A stretch of 64,000 nt of DNA. Source: Massariosphaeria phaeospora. Lineage: Eukaryota > Ascomycota > Dothideomycetes > Pleosporales. Location of the stretch: the NCBI GenBank assembly GCA_011032825.1, contig JAADJZ010000036.1:1-64000 (forward strand). The letters are read 5' to 3'. Positions 34,103 through 45,736 of the stretch are shown here, piece after piece; the first letter of the stretch is position 1, and the number at the start of each line of letters is the position of its first letter. Both the position numbers and the translations under genes were made by a program. The notes beneath the pieces are model-generated. The model saw only the letters and a list, made by a program, of their open reading frames with translations, was not told where the DNA came from and did not search any database.

Positions 34103-35646
34103 CTAGTTGCTTGGGAGTGTCGAAGGAGCGCCTTGCTTCTTCTTCTCCTTCTTGGCCCAGCGTACTGCAGTCGGTTAGTACACATGAAGTTTATACAAGG
34201 GCCACGGAGCGACAGCTCACATCCACAGGCATTGCACAGCGTCTTCGGCCCGTTTGGCCCTTTCCGCCATTCGGGCGAGTCCAGGGTGCCGCAATCAGTG
34301 CACACGTATTCGTCGGCAATCTTCAGTTTCTTCTTCTTGTCCGACGAGGTTCTACCGTCGCGGTCGAGCGATATCTGGATGCCGGCATCGCCCCTGATGA
34401 GGAGCGGGCTTGCGTCGCCAGTGCTGATGCCTTGCGATCGTTCGCCGTCGCGGTAGCGCAGACCCGTCAGCATTTCTATGGTCTCCATGTGGGTTGCGCC
34501 TTCGTAACGCGCCATCTTGTCGTTGATGCTGTCGGGCTTGCTCGCGGCTAGCGCTTCGTCGAGATTCTGCCGCGTGAGAGCAGTGTTTGACACGCCAGGC
34601 TTCGCAGGCGGCGGCATAGCGTTGTACGCGGCAGAAACACCATCGCTCTCAGTGTGCCCCTGTGTTTCAGAGGGCGTGACAGAAGAGCCGTCTTCGACCT
34701 TATTCTGCCAGTGTCTGTCCTCAGCCTCCTGTTCCTCCTGCTCCTCGCGCTTGAGCTCGGCAATGCGCTTCATGAGCCGCTCGTTCTCGATCTTGTGCTC
34801 GAGGAACGAGTCGAGCAGGGCGGCGTTCTTGGTGGGATACGGGCGCGCCATCATGAAGAAGCCGCGACAGTTGACGGCGTTCGGCGGCGCGAAGCCAGAC
34901 GTGTCGCTGCTGACGTGGGGGTGGCCGTGGGCCTCGAAGATGGCCCACGTGTCGTCGTGCTTGCGGAAGCGGTAGAAGAAACGGAGCGGGTTGCCCGACG
35001 CAATCGACTCGTTGAACTCTTTCACGAAGACGCCGCTGTCGTCGGGGTGGATGAACTCGCCGATGAAGCGGCCGACCAGCTGCGCAGGGTCCCAGCCCGT
35101 GAGGGCCTTGCACGAGGGCGACACGTACAGGACGCGGCCCTCGGGCGTCACGATGTGCAGGAAGTCGCGCAGCTCCTCGAGCACGCGCTGCGACCAGTTG
35201 CGGCGCTTGGTGAACTCGGTGAGGGTGCTGCCGGACGGGTTCATGCTGGCGGCGCCGAAGCCGGTGGGCAGCGGGCCGGCGCCGGCGCCCGTCAGGGTGG
35301 TGGTGTTGCTGTTGGCATTGGTGGGGTCCTGGCCGAGCGCGAAGACATCGCCCAGGGAGCCGGCGGTGATGCTCGACAGCGGCTGCCTGCTGTAGGGCGT
35401 GAAGGGGGTCTGGGCGCTGGCCGTCTGGCTGTCGTCGAGCTGGCTGAGGTCCATGTCCAGCTGCATCATCTCGTCGACGCCCAGGCTGAGGTCGCCCGGG
35501 TCCGTGGGCGGCAGGCCCGCCATGGGCGCGAGGCCTGCCAACTGGGGCGCCATTGCACGTTAGCATCCGTCTGTCGTGTGCGCTATCACCCGCAGGGGCG
35601 CTGGCATACCTACCTCAGCGGGGAGAGCGCCGCCATTCGGGTACAT
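34103..35646 (-). CDS. wc-2: White collar-2-like PAS/GATA-finger transcription factor
   Basis: Proposed exons: 35614..35646 (11 codons), 34221..35541 and 34103..34164; 471 aa. WC-2 partners the blue-light receptor WC-1 in the nuclear white collar complex that drives light and clock genes. A PAS domain spans ~residues 125-265 ([47 protein letters not shown]). Near the C-terminus is a GATA finger of the WC type, Cx2Cx18Cx2C ([20 protein letters not shown]), with the last intron inside it, and the basic tail [10 protein letters not shown]. The first mini-exon ([11 protein letters not shown]) is inferred from consensus splice sites and a family-like start; otherwise translation would start at 35553. 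No LOV domain, as expected for WC-2. Confidence 0.93.
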
Positions 35647-36205
35647 GGCAGGCAGTCCAGGGGACGGGCGACGGGCGACGGGCGACGGGCGACGGGCGAC
35701 GACCACGGGACGACGGCGAGCGAAAGAGGGCACTCGGGTATCCACCGCCGCTGCGGAGCTGTCGATGGACGTCGGCGTGGTGTGCGATGCGTCGTCTGTC
35801 TCGCGCCCGCCCTCCCTCTGCAGCTTGACGCACACCTGCATGCCCGCCCGCGCCTTTCCGCTTTGGCCGGCGGCGTTCTCGTCATGTGACTGCGCGCCCA
35901 TCCGTGGATCCATCCATCAGGCCCCAGCTCTGCCTCGCCATCGCCCACCGCGTCGCCTGCAACTCTCACCACCAACAGCAACAACTCCCACCCGAGCCAG
36001 ATTGCGACTCAACTCACAGAACAAGCGAGGTCTGCCGCAGCCTGTGCGGACTCTTCGACATGTAAGTGCAGACCGAACCACAGCGGCAACGAGATAAACT
36101 AACTGCTGTGCAGGTGTACGCATCCTTTTCCATCTCAGACCAAACAATCTGGGATGTCATTAGCTAAGAAAACACACTAACTGGGTTGTAGCGAAAATCG
36201 AAAAG
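35647..36205. other. Divergent promoter region, WC-2 / RAD50
   Basis: Contains the heptanucleotide repeat and the RAD50 5' leader. A GTAAGT donor follows an ACAT at ~36060-36066, and acceptor-like sites occur at ~36112 and 36191, so the RAD50 leader is probably spliced. Confidence 0.6.
35664..35698. repeat. Heptanucleotide repeat, five perfect copies
   Basis: ACGGGCG x5 on the plus strand (CGCCCGT on the WC-2 strand), starting 18 bp upstream of the proposed WC-2 start codon, hence in its 5' leader or core promoter. Confidence 0.95.
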
Positions 36206-39200
36206 ATGAGGATCTCGGGGTGCGCACAACCCTGACTGTCCAGCATTCCATACTAATGCGTTCCCAGCGTCCGCTCGTTCGGGCCTATGCCTGCCGAGAT
36301 CATTCACTTCAACACCCCGTTGACGTTGATCGTGGGATGGAACGGGTCGGGCAAAACCGTAAGTGTGCCCATGAGTCTAGGAATAGTCTGACCTCCACTT
36401 ACCACCGTCCAGACCATCATCGAATGTCTCAAATACGCAACAACTGGCGAGCTGCCACCAAATAGCAAAACCGGCGGTGCTTTCATTCACGATCCCAAGG
36501 TATGGTTCTGGTGTGCTTGTGATTCTTGTTTCGGGAGGTTAATCTTCACTAGTTGATCGGCGAGAAAGAGATCATGGCTCAGGTCCAGCTGTCCTTCAGG
36601 TCCAGCTCTAATGTGCCCATGCTTGTGACCCGCAGCCTTCAACTCACAATCAAAAAGACCACCAGAAGTCAGAAAACGCTGGAAGGCTCATTGACCATCA
36701 AGAAAAACGGCATGAAGGAAGTCATTTCCACGCGTGTGGCTGAACTGGACCAAATTGTACCACAGTATCTTGGTGTGTCCAAAGCAATTCTAGAGAGCGT
36801 CATCTTCTGCCACCAAGACGACAGCCTCTGGCCCATGAGCGAGCCGGGCACGCTCAAGAAGAAATTCGACGAGATCTTTGAGGCCCAGAAGTATACGAAA
36901 GCGATAGACAATATAAAAGTCCTCCGCAAAGCCAAGCATGACGAGCTTGGTAGACTCCAAGCTGATGAGAAGCACTACAAAGAAGACAGGGAGAGGGGTC
37001 GCCGAAGCGAAAAGCGCCAGGAGGAGCTGTTGGAAAATATTGAAGCTCGTCGAGATAAGTTCGCCACTATGGAAACCGAAGCCAAAGAGGCGGCATCGAA
37101 GTCTACAGCCGCGTATGACCATGCCGCCAAGTTTGAGCACATCGTCGCGCAGCTCAACGGGAAACGCATCACACTCAAGGCCAACCAGGATAGTGCTGCC
37201 ACTCTGGAAATCGACCTGCAGGAGATGGCGGAATCTGATGAAGAGCTTCAGTCCATGCTGGAGCAATACGACGATCGGCTAAAGCAGTATGCTGCGCAGA
37301 AGCAAGGGTTGGTCCAAGAGTACAGTGAATTCAAGAACCAATTGGATAGGAACCGCACTGCTCTCGGCCAGAAGCAGAGCCAGATTGGAAAGTACCATGC
37401 TGAAAAGGAACAACACGATCGCCAGTTGCAGCAGCGCGAGACCCTCATAAAAGAAGCTGCTAAGCGGCATGGGATTCGTGGCTTTGATTACGAGGTAGGC
37501 GACCAGCAGGTCGCTGAATTTCAGGGTATCATTGGCAAAATGTCTCGAGAACAGGACAAAACGCTTAGTCGTGCTCGCGATGACCTGCAGAAAGAGCTTC
37601 GCGACTCACAGGCCGGCATCAACCAGCTTACTCAACGCAGGTCTACGCTCAACTCGAGCAAAGAAATGGCTAGATCACAGATTGTTTCAAACGATAAACG
37701 TGTTGCAGAGCTGCAGCGTACCATGGACAAGATCTCAATTGACGAAGGTGGCGAGGCTCGCCTCAAAGAGAAGAAAAAGGACACGGAGGAACGTCTCAAA
37801 AGTGCCAACTCGGAAGCTGACGCTGAGCGCTACGAGGAGCGCATTCGAGACGCCGATGCCAAGCTACGGACGTTAGACGAGAAGAAGGAGCAGTTAGATG
37901 CTGAGCTTTTCGAGGCAACTAAGCTAGCGCGAGAATCTGCGCAAATCGATGTCGCCAAAGACGACCTCAGAGAAACAGAAAAAAGTCTCGCCTCTATGAA
38001 GGAAGTGCATTCGAATCGCATCTCGCAGCTTGTCGATCCTGAGTGGGAATCGGCCACTCTACAGGCTACGTTTGAGAGGGTTGTCGCCGGGAGGGCTGCA
38101 AAGGTCAAGGAAGCCGAGTCACGCCGTGATGTTGTCCAAACCAAGTTGGATAGTATCAACTTCAAGTTGTCCAGTATCGAATCCGAGCAAAAGAAGAAGC
38201 GCGTGGAGTTTCAGAAATACGAGAAAATTGTTAAAAAAGCAGTACAGAAAGACGACCTTTCCGATTTCGAAGAAGCACTCCGTGACCTTGAGGAGCAGTA
38301 TGACTTGATATCTACAGATTACGCAAAAATCTCAGCCCAACTACAATACATGCAGTCTTGTTTGCAAGTAGCCAAGGAGCATAATCAGTGCCGTCTTTGT
38401 AAGAGGACACTGCGAGACGACAAGGCGGACCATTTTACTAAGACGGGGTTCATTGCGGATCTTGAGAGGATCGTCTCTAAGGCCGAGCAAAACGCGCAAG
38501 CGGAAAACACGGATGATCTGCTGGCCGAGCTCGAGACTGCGAGAAACGCTAAACCAAGTTTCGAGTTGGCGATGCGGATCAAGGACAAGGAATTGCCAGC
38601 ACTCCAGTCCGAGTTGGCGAGTCTTACGGCAGAGCGTGACGCCATCAACAAGCAGCTTGAAGAGCAAGACTCTGGGATCTACGATCTACGAGCGTCAAAA
38701 CAAGACGTCGAGTATCTGACCAAAGACGTACAGAAAATTGTCAACGATTACAACCACTCCTGCGAGCTCAAAAACAAGATCCAGGGTCTTACAGATAAAC
38801 AAAAGGCAGCAGGTTTATCAAGAGGCATCGACGCCGTTCAGGTGGATCTTAAGAAAGTGTCAGATGAAATCCGGAGCGCCAGGTCTGACCTCGCCCGTCT
38901 CTCTGCGGACAGGGAGAAGTTGAGAAGTAAGATTAATGCTCTCGAGCTTAGTGTTCGCGATGTAAATGCCGACCTGAACAGTGCTCAGTCCAGCTTGAAA
39001 GAAAAGCGTGCTCTTGCAGAGCGGATCGAAGAGTTCAGGAACACGAACAACGAGCAGCGGGCAGCGATTCGCAATATCGACACGGATATACAGAATCTTG
39101 TGCCCCAGATTGAGCAGGCTCAAATCAAATACGCTGACATCGATCGTCGCGGGAGTGAGCATGTTCAACGCCTACAGGAGGAAACTACGAAGCTATCGGA

Positions 39201-40269
39201 TAGCGTTCGTCAATTGAAGTATACAGAGAACGAGATCAGTGCGTACATCAAGAAGGGTGGCCCAAAGCAGCTGGAGAAAACTCAACAAGAGATCGAGGAT
39301 TTCCAGAGTGACCTCGCACAGGTCGAAGAGGAGATGGTTGGCGTGACACGCAAGATCAACAAGATCAATGATACGGTGGGCGACGCAGACAGCACGCGAC
39401 GTGCTATCAACGACAATCTCCGGTACCGAAATGCCAAGCGAGCTTTGCAAACTCTGGAGTGCGACATTCAAGAGCTTGAGGCGCATAATGCTGAGGAAGA
39501 TAAAACCCGCTATGAGAAAGAGGGTAGTTACTGGCAGACGAAACGCTACAACATGGAGTCTGCTTGCAGCGGTGTTGTGGCGGAAATGACAGCCTTGGAC
39601 AACCAACTCCGGGAGATGAGTGATGAATGGGAGCGAAACTACAAGGACGCCGCTAAGAGCTACCGCGAGGCCCATATCAAGGTCGAAACGACGAAGGCTG
39701 CCGTGGAAGACCTCGGTCGTTATGGAGGAGCTCTAGACAAGGCCATCATGAAGTACCACACACTCAAGATGGAGGAGATCAACCGCATCGTCGAGGAGCT
39801 CTGGAAAAGTTCGTACCAGGGCACAGACGTCGACAGCATTAAAATTCGCTCAGATAACGAAACCGGTAGGGGCAACCGATCCTACAACTACCGTGTGGTC
39901 ATGAGCAAGCAGGACACCGAGATGGATATGCGTGGACGTTGCAGTGCCGGGCAAAAGGTGCTCGCGAGCATTGTCATTCGATTGGCTCTAGCAGAATGCT
40001 TTGGCACAAACTGTGGCCTCATCGCACTTGATGAACCGACGACCAACCTAGATGCACAGAACATCCAAGGTCTTGCGGTGGCGCTGTCACAAATCATCCA
40101 GTACCGTCGCAAGCAAGCCAACTTTCAGCTCATCGTCATCACCCACGACGAGCAGTTCTTGAAGGCGATGAACTGTTCCGACTTTGCGGATGTGTACTGG
40201 CGTGTGGACAGAAACGAGAACCAGCGGTCTGTCATTGAGAGACAGAACATCGATGAGGTACTTACTTGA
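36206..40269 (+). CDS. rad50: DNA repair ATPase RAD50
   Basis: Exons from the first in-frame ATG: 36206..36219, 36268..36358, 36413..36499 and 36553..40269; 1302 aa against ~1310 for yeast. RAD50 is the SMC-like ATPase of the MRE11-RAD50-NBS1 complex, which senses and tethers DNA ends. Walker A is GWNGSGKT (residues 28-35). Two long coiled coils flank the zinc hook CRLC (38389-38400, residue ~677). Near the end are the ABC signature RCSAGQK and Walker [14 protein letters not shown]. The codons before the ATG read KIEK, as in the usual MSKIEK start, so six more N-terminal residues may come from an upstream exon. The C-terminus could also use a late intron (GTACTT to TACCAG, giving ...DEVS instead of DEVLT). 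Confidence 0.96.
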
Positions 40270-40860
40270 CCTTTTCGGCACCCTAATTGTCGCAAGCCCG
40301 ACACGTTGCTAACAGACTTACCAGGTTTCCTAGCGACTTGATTCTATGGAGTTTCAAAGGAGGGAGTTATGGGGCTATGTCTTTTAACAGGCCTCCTTTA
40401 CGTCATCTGCAGGTAGCATTTTCTGGCGTTATGTCCAACGAATCGGTCCGTATGCTCGTGGGTAATTAGTCCGAGAGTGAGTAAAATAAGATGCGCTTCG
40501 ACGGGTTCATTTCATGTGTACAATAACAAGTGATATACTTATCTTCAGAGCTGCTACCTTTGTAGGTATCATCGACTTCAGCGCATGTATGTACGGATAT
40601 ACAATTCACCAGAGCAATCGTACCCTCTACACGTCAGAAACGGTTCGGAACACGCAGTTGCCGAAACACAAACATCGAGCGCGTTCCTGGTTCCAATTGC
40701 TGGGCCTGACTAGAAATAGACGTGGTGGCAACATAATTTCGGGTGTGGCAATGCAGATGCATCTGTCCAATTTCGGGACCAAAGAGAAAATAACGTAAGT
40801 ATCCTGCAGCAATAGTTTTCGCCCCGAGACTTGCGTCGTCTATCAGCACCAACTCAGTCC

Positions 40861-40880
40861 AGCTCAGCTCAGCTCAGCTC
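40861..40880. repeat. AGCTC pentanucleotide array
   Basis: Four tandem copies of AGCTC, 28 bp before the 20-bp minisatellite. Confidence 0.9.
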
Positions 40881-40907
40881 GCACGACGCTGCCACGATAT
40901 CGCGCAC

Positions 40908-40967
40908 GCGTGGAGAACGAGCACAACGCGTGGAGAACGAGCACAACGCGTGGAGGACGAGCACAAA
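40908..40967. repeat. 20-bp tandem repeat, three copies
   Basis: Units begin at 40908, 40928 and 40948 (GCGTGGAGAACGAGCACAAC). The first two are identical; the third differs at one internal base and at its last base. Confidence 0.95.
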
Positions 40968-42098
40968 GAGAAGATCGGGAGACGTCGTGGCACGCTACGC
41001 CAACGATATCTTCCACGGACACGCACGTTATCAATCCATCAGGTATTCCTGTCCAGTCCACTTTGCAAACTTGGATGCGGCGAAAGATTCCAAGAGTAAT
41101 ACTTCGGCTGATAAGGGGTGTGATGACGAGGCGCTGCGATAGGCGATAGGCGTGCGTGGCGGCGTGGCGGCTTGGGCTGCAGATTTTATATCAACGGCAC
41201 CTGAACGGGCATGTCGGCATGTCACGACGCCTCCTTGGACTTGGCGACCACGACAACGACAACGCATCTCGCCTGCGGTGGACATAAAATCGGGTGTGTT
41301 CTTGGCACCGTCATTTTAAACTTCTAGCCTATTCTCTTGATGTGGCGAATAGGGCTTCGTCTAGCAAAGATAGGGCGTTTCAGATCCTACCTACCCATCC
41401 ATTCAGCGATGCCGACGACCTGGCCTTCTATCCTAACCACCACCAGGGCTGTGCAAGCGCATCGCACGAAGGGAGAGACGATGGCGAATTTAGTCGCCGA
41501 CCCACAGTTCCGCGAGCTACGCGTTCAACATGGCAACTAATAATGCGACCTTAAGGGTTAGTTCCGCTTTCGGAACGCTGATGAATATTCTACTCCTTTC
41601 TCGTCCCAACTTTTCTTGATAGTGGACTCTCGTTGAATCGCAAGTACGTTCGCAGCTTTCGTCATTTGTTGAGTCAAGAGGTTAGGACAAAGTCATTCTT
41701 TCATAACCCGCTCCTGTCTAGACTTCGACGAACACCACCCCTCCTTTCCAAAACCAGCCAGCTTGGTTCGAGCCAGCACTTCATTATTCGTTGTCTCCGC
41801 TTGCATACAAGTTACAGCAAAACCTGTCATGGTCGTTTGGTTCCCCTGCTGTCAATCTAGATCCTAGCTCGGGCAAATCTCCCGCTTGTCCAGTAAGTTC
41901 GTTGACCTGACGCAAGGAATACTTTTGAGAATCAAGTTCCTGAATACCTCCTCTCGCGTGGCTCCGCATTCTTGAACTTGTACCTGAGCTTGTTATTCTT
42001 TCTCGTATACATTCCGCTCTCCTGCGCGTTTCCGGACCTGTACCACCGTGTCTTGAACTTCAACTTTGTTTGTTTTTACTTTGGTCGATTACTACATT

Positions 42099-43572
42099 AT
42101 GATATTCGGAAGCGTGCTGTCAACGGTGTTGCTTTGTGGTTCGGTGCTTGCGGCTCCTGCGTAAGTTGGATTTCTTAGTAGCGTTAGCACGTCTACAGGA
42201 TGTCTCTTTTCGTCGTTTCATCGTAACTTCACCCCAGATATCTCAAGAGTTCGGCACTACCACGCTGAAAATGCTCTGAAATTGAAGACATCAAGAGATT
42301 TGACTGACTATCCTTAGGGAAGAACGCAGTGTATCCTTTAAGTGGGGGTCTCAAAAGCTACGGGGTGTCAACATCGGCGGATGGCTCGTTGTCGAACCGT
42401 GGATTACTCCATCTATCTTCGACAATAGTGGTAATCAAGATATCACCGACGAATACACCCTTGGCCAAAAGTTGGGCCATGATGCGGCGCTCCAGATCCT
42501 CCGGAAACACTGGGATACATGGGCTACATGGGAGGATTTCAGCAAGATTGCCCGCTCAGGCTTCAATCTCGTGCGGATACCGATTGGATACTGGGCATAT
42601 GACACCTTCGGTTCGCCGTATGTTCAGGGCGCGGCGCCGTATCTTGATGCGGCGATAGACTGGGCGAGAAGTCTCGGATTAAAAGTTATGATCGACCTTC
42701 ATGGCGCACCAGGATCGCAAAATGGATACGACAACTCTGGACAGAGAATCAAGAACCCAACTTGGACAAGCGGTGACACTGTCAAGCAGACGCTTCAGGT
42801 GCTCCAGACCATCTCCGACAAATACGCCCAGGCCTCTTATCAGGATGTTGTAGTTGGCATGTAAGTCCTCGCATCATGCATGCACTTGATCACCGCCATA
42901 CGTGATTACACGCTAACATTCCCCAGCCAACTGCTCAACGAGCCCTTCCTCCCAAACCTAAACGAAGACACCGTCCGCCAATTCTACCGCGACGGCTACG
43001 GCCAAGTCCGCACCGTGTCCGACACGCCCGTCATCCTCCACGACGGCTTCAAGCCGCCCAACACCTGGAACGCCTTCCTCACGCCCTCGGACCACAACGC
43101 GCAAAACTTCGCCATCGACCACCACGAATACCAAGTCTTCTCCGACGCGCTGGTCCAGCTGGCGCCGTGGCAGCACCGCCAGCTCGTCTGCAACAGCACC
43201 GACTCGTACACCGGCGCCGACAAATGGACCTTTGTTGGCGAGTGGACCGGCGCCATGACCGACTGCGCCACGTACCTCAACGGCTATGGCCGCGGCGCCC
43301 GCTACGACGGCACGCTGCAGGGCAGCCCGTTCGTGGGCGCCTGCAGCTGGCAGAACGATATTGAGAAGTGGAGCCCGCAGTACAGGGACGACACGCGCGG
43401 GTATATTGAGGCGCAGATGCAGGCGTTTGAGGCGAAGACGCAGGGCTGGATCTGGTGGAACTTTAAGACGGAGGGCGCCGCCGAGTGGGACGCGTTTCGG
43501 TTGATTGATGCGGGCGTGTTTCCGCAGCCGTTGACGAGTCGGAAGTTTGGGCCTGTGTGTACGAATTTGTAG
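42099..43572 (+). CDS. Secreted glucan 1,3-beta-glucosidase (GH5, exo-beta-1,3-glucanase)
   Basis: Exons 42099..42160, 42318..42860 and 42927..43572; 416 aa. The signal peptide MIFGSVLSTVLLCGSVLA is encoded by exon 1, with cleavage near AAPA. GH5 exo-1,3-glucanases release glucose from beta-1,3-glucan and act in cell-wall remodelling or feeding. Family marks: KLRGVNIGGWLVVEPWITPS, FNLVRIPIGYWA, DLHGAPGSQNG, acid/base E207 in QLLNEPF, HHEYQVF and nucleophile E307 in FVGEWTGA, then GWIWWNFKTE. Length matches yeast Exg1-type enzymes. All three junctions keep frame. Confidence 0.94.
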
Positions 43573-43887
43573 AGGGCGGTGGGAGAGTGGAGAGAGAGAG
43601 AGAGAGAGGGCGTAATACATGGCTGGGGTTGGGAGAGAGCGGAGATGAGGGATGTGTACTGTTGTAGAGGCTTGGGGGTTTAATGTAATTTTTATTCCTT
43701 CGTACACCGAGACAATCCTAAAACAGCTCGCCCCTGACATGGTCGGATGCTATTTATCTGGCGCGCGAGTCACACAATCGCAAGTCTTGTCTCTGGAGTT
43801 GATCCAGGACTCACTTCCAGGTTTACCACGCCTCAAATCCTCCCCAGATCCCGCTTCCCAGCCATCCATCCGCTTCCACCCCTTCTT
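43573..43887. other. Convergent intergenic region
   Basis: 3' flanks of the GH5 and O-methyltransferase genes, with an AG dinucleotide run at 43590-43608. Confidence 0.7.
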
Positions 43888-45321
43888 CTACTTCAACTCC
43901 GCCTCAATAATGCCCTCGCCCCTCCCATCAGGAACATAGAACTCCAGCACCTTCAACCCAGCCTTATCCAGCAACTGCCGCCACTGCATCTCGGTGCGCT
44001 CCTGCGCCGCATGCATAGCCATCATCTGCAGATCCAGGCCCGTCGGAAACAGCGGGCAGCCCTGGTTCGGCAGCACGAACTCGTTCAGCAGGAGTTTGGA
44101 GTGGCCGCGCTGCATGGCGGCGGTGGTGCGCGCGAGGATGGCGAGGCATTGCGCGTCGGACCAGTCGTGGAGGATGAAGTGGAGGAAGTAGACTCGTGCG
44201 CCTGGGTGGTGTGGTTAGTCAGTCAGGTGTTGTCGTATATGTAGGTGTGTGATGTGTATGGAGTGCCAGTTGGCAGTGGACTCACCTGTGATGGGCTGCG
44301 GCGTGAAGAAATCATGCGCCACGCGCTCAACCCGCTCGTCCAGCTGCTGGATATCCGCAATGACCACCGCCCTGTCCTCAAGCACAAGCCTACCCTTGGC
44401 ATCCGCAAACTTCCTGCCAAACGCCTGCACATCGTCCCCGCGGCCGCCGCCCACATCCACGAGCAGCACGTCCTCGGTGCCGAGCTGCACGTCCAAGATG
44501 CGCGCGTGGACAGGCCACCACTCGATCCAGCTGGGCCGCGACCCGCGTATGCCCGTCATGCACGTGTTGAAGTTGTCGAGGACGTGCGGCTGCGTGGCCC
44601 AGTGCTCGAAGGCTTCCTTTTCGGTGCCGAAGGCGTGCTGGAAGAGGCCGTTGCGGGGGTCCTCGGGCTGGCGGTATTGGGTCTGTGTGAAGAAGGAGGG
44701 CATGTGCAGGGCGGCGGTGGTGCCTTGGTCCCAGCTAGCAGAGAGGTTGATGTCAACATCCATACGTAGATACATGCATTTATAGCATATGCCCTGATGA
44801 GGGCAGAGGATGCTAGAGAGAAACGTGTAGAAACACTCACAAGTGGATGTGCGCAGCTTCGATGGCTGGGATGCACATAGCCTTGGTAATTGCGCTGGCC
44901 GTCCATGTATTCGCCCCCGCTTCATGCATGAACTGGAGGGCGGATAAGGGACGGAGCAAGCGGATGAGCAGGGGCTCGGAGCAGCCTGATGCTTTGGAGA
45001 GTTCAGTGGCCGTTACTGGAGATGCTGCTTCTGCGATGAGGTGGAAGAGTTTCAGATTGATTGCGACGCGCGCGCTGGCGGCGAAGGTAGGCTGTATGGA
45101 ATTGTAAGTAGTGTATTTCGATGGGGATAAAATCGACAACTAAAGGAAGGCGCACTTACATAGAAACACAACTCCAACGCCGCATCTTCTGGCTTCTGAA
45201 GCGCTTGCTCGAGCTTTTTTGCTAGATGCAGCGCGGACATATGAGCTCCATCATTCTCTGTGAAGTCAGGCTGGCGAGATAGAGATGAGAGTTGCTCGAT
45301 AAGCTCAATTGCTTCGGACAT
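43888..45321 (-). CDS. SAM-dependent O-methyltransferase (COMT-like, fungal secondary-metabolism type)
   Basis: Exons 45160..45321, 44841..45091, 44286..44734 and 43888..44201; 391 aa. The N-terminal dimerisation/winged-helix part reads ARVAINLKLFHLIAEAASPVTATELSKASG, typical of this family. The SAM-binding glycine loop is LLVDVGGGRGDD, and the catalytic-His region is FILHDWSDAQC, followed by KLLLNEFVLP. Such enzymes methylate hydroxyls of polyketides, phenolics and other small molecules. It is convergent with the GH5 gene and co-oriented with the UstYa-like gene 415 bp upstream, so it may share a pathway with it. Introns are 68, 106 and 84 bp. Substrate unknown. Confidence 0.92.
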
Positions 45322-45736
45322 GGCGAAGTAAATCTGTGTAGGTTCTTTGGAAGATATAGAGGCAGTACAGAATAACAGATGGAGATGATTGATGGCCGGA
45401 TTGAAAGATGATGCAGCGGTCTTATACCTATGCATAGTGCTAGGAGGACTATGGCCAGCGTGAATTATGCGGCGCAACGATGAACTTCCGATTCCGGACA
45501 AGATCTGGGTATGCGTACGCGGTCGGTCTTGTGAAGTTCCCAACAGTATGCAGCGTTGTTGTAGATTTGCATAGTGTTTGAGAATTATACTATGGTTGTG
45601 CCGCAAAGGCCGAGGGGGAGTGTGTGGTAGAAACGATGGACTGCCTATTTCGGACAAAGTCTGGGTATAAGTGCTCAGTCATGCGAAGTTTCCAACCGAC
45701 GGTACTCTGCACGAATCCGTTTACTGCTGGCAAGCC
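45322..45736. other. Intergenic between UstYa-like gene and methyltransferase
   Basis: 415 bp carrying the methyltransferase promoter. A similar motif pair occurs twice (CCGATTCCGGACAAGATCTGGGTAT at ~45488 and a CTATTTCGGACAAAGTCTGGGTAT relative at ~45645), a possible duplicated regulatory site. Confidence 0.45.

Larger units (their letters stand above)
40270..42098. other. Intergenic with minisatellite
   Basis: Contains an AGCTC pentamer array (40861-40880) and a 20-bp, three-copy tandem repeat (40908-40967). No protein gene supported; the final ~400 bp is the promoter and T-rich leader of the GH5 gene. Confidence 0.6.

Noticed and set aside
34654..35889. 411-codon open frame on the plus strand
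   Set aside because: Antisense to the WC-2 gene; it exists because of the high GC third positions of that gene and has no domain of its own.
42958..43740. 260-codon minus-strand frame
   Set aside because: Antisense to exon 3 of the GH5 gene; no motif.
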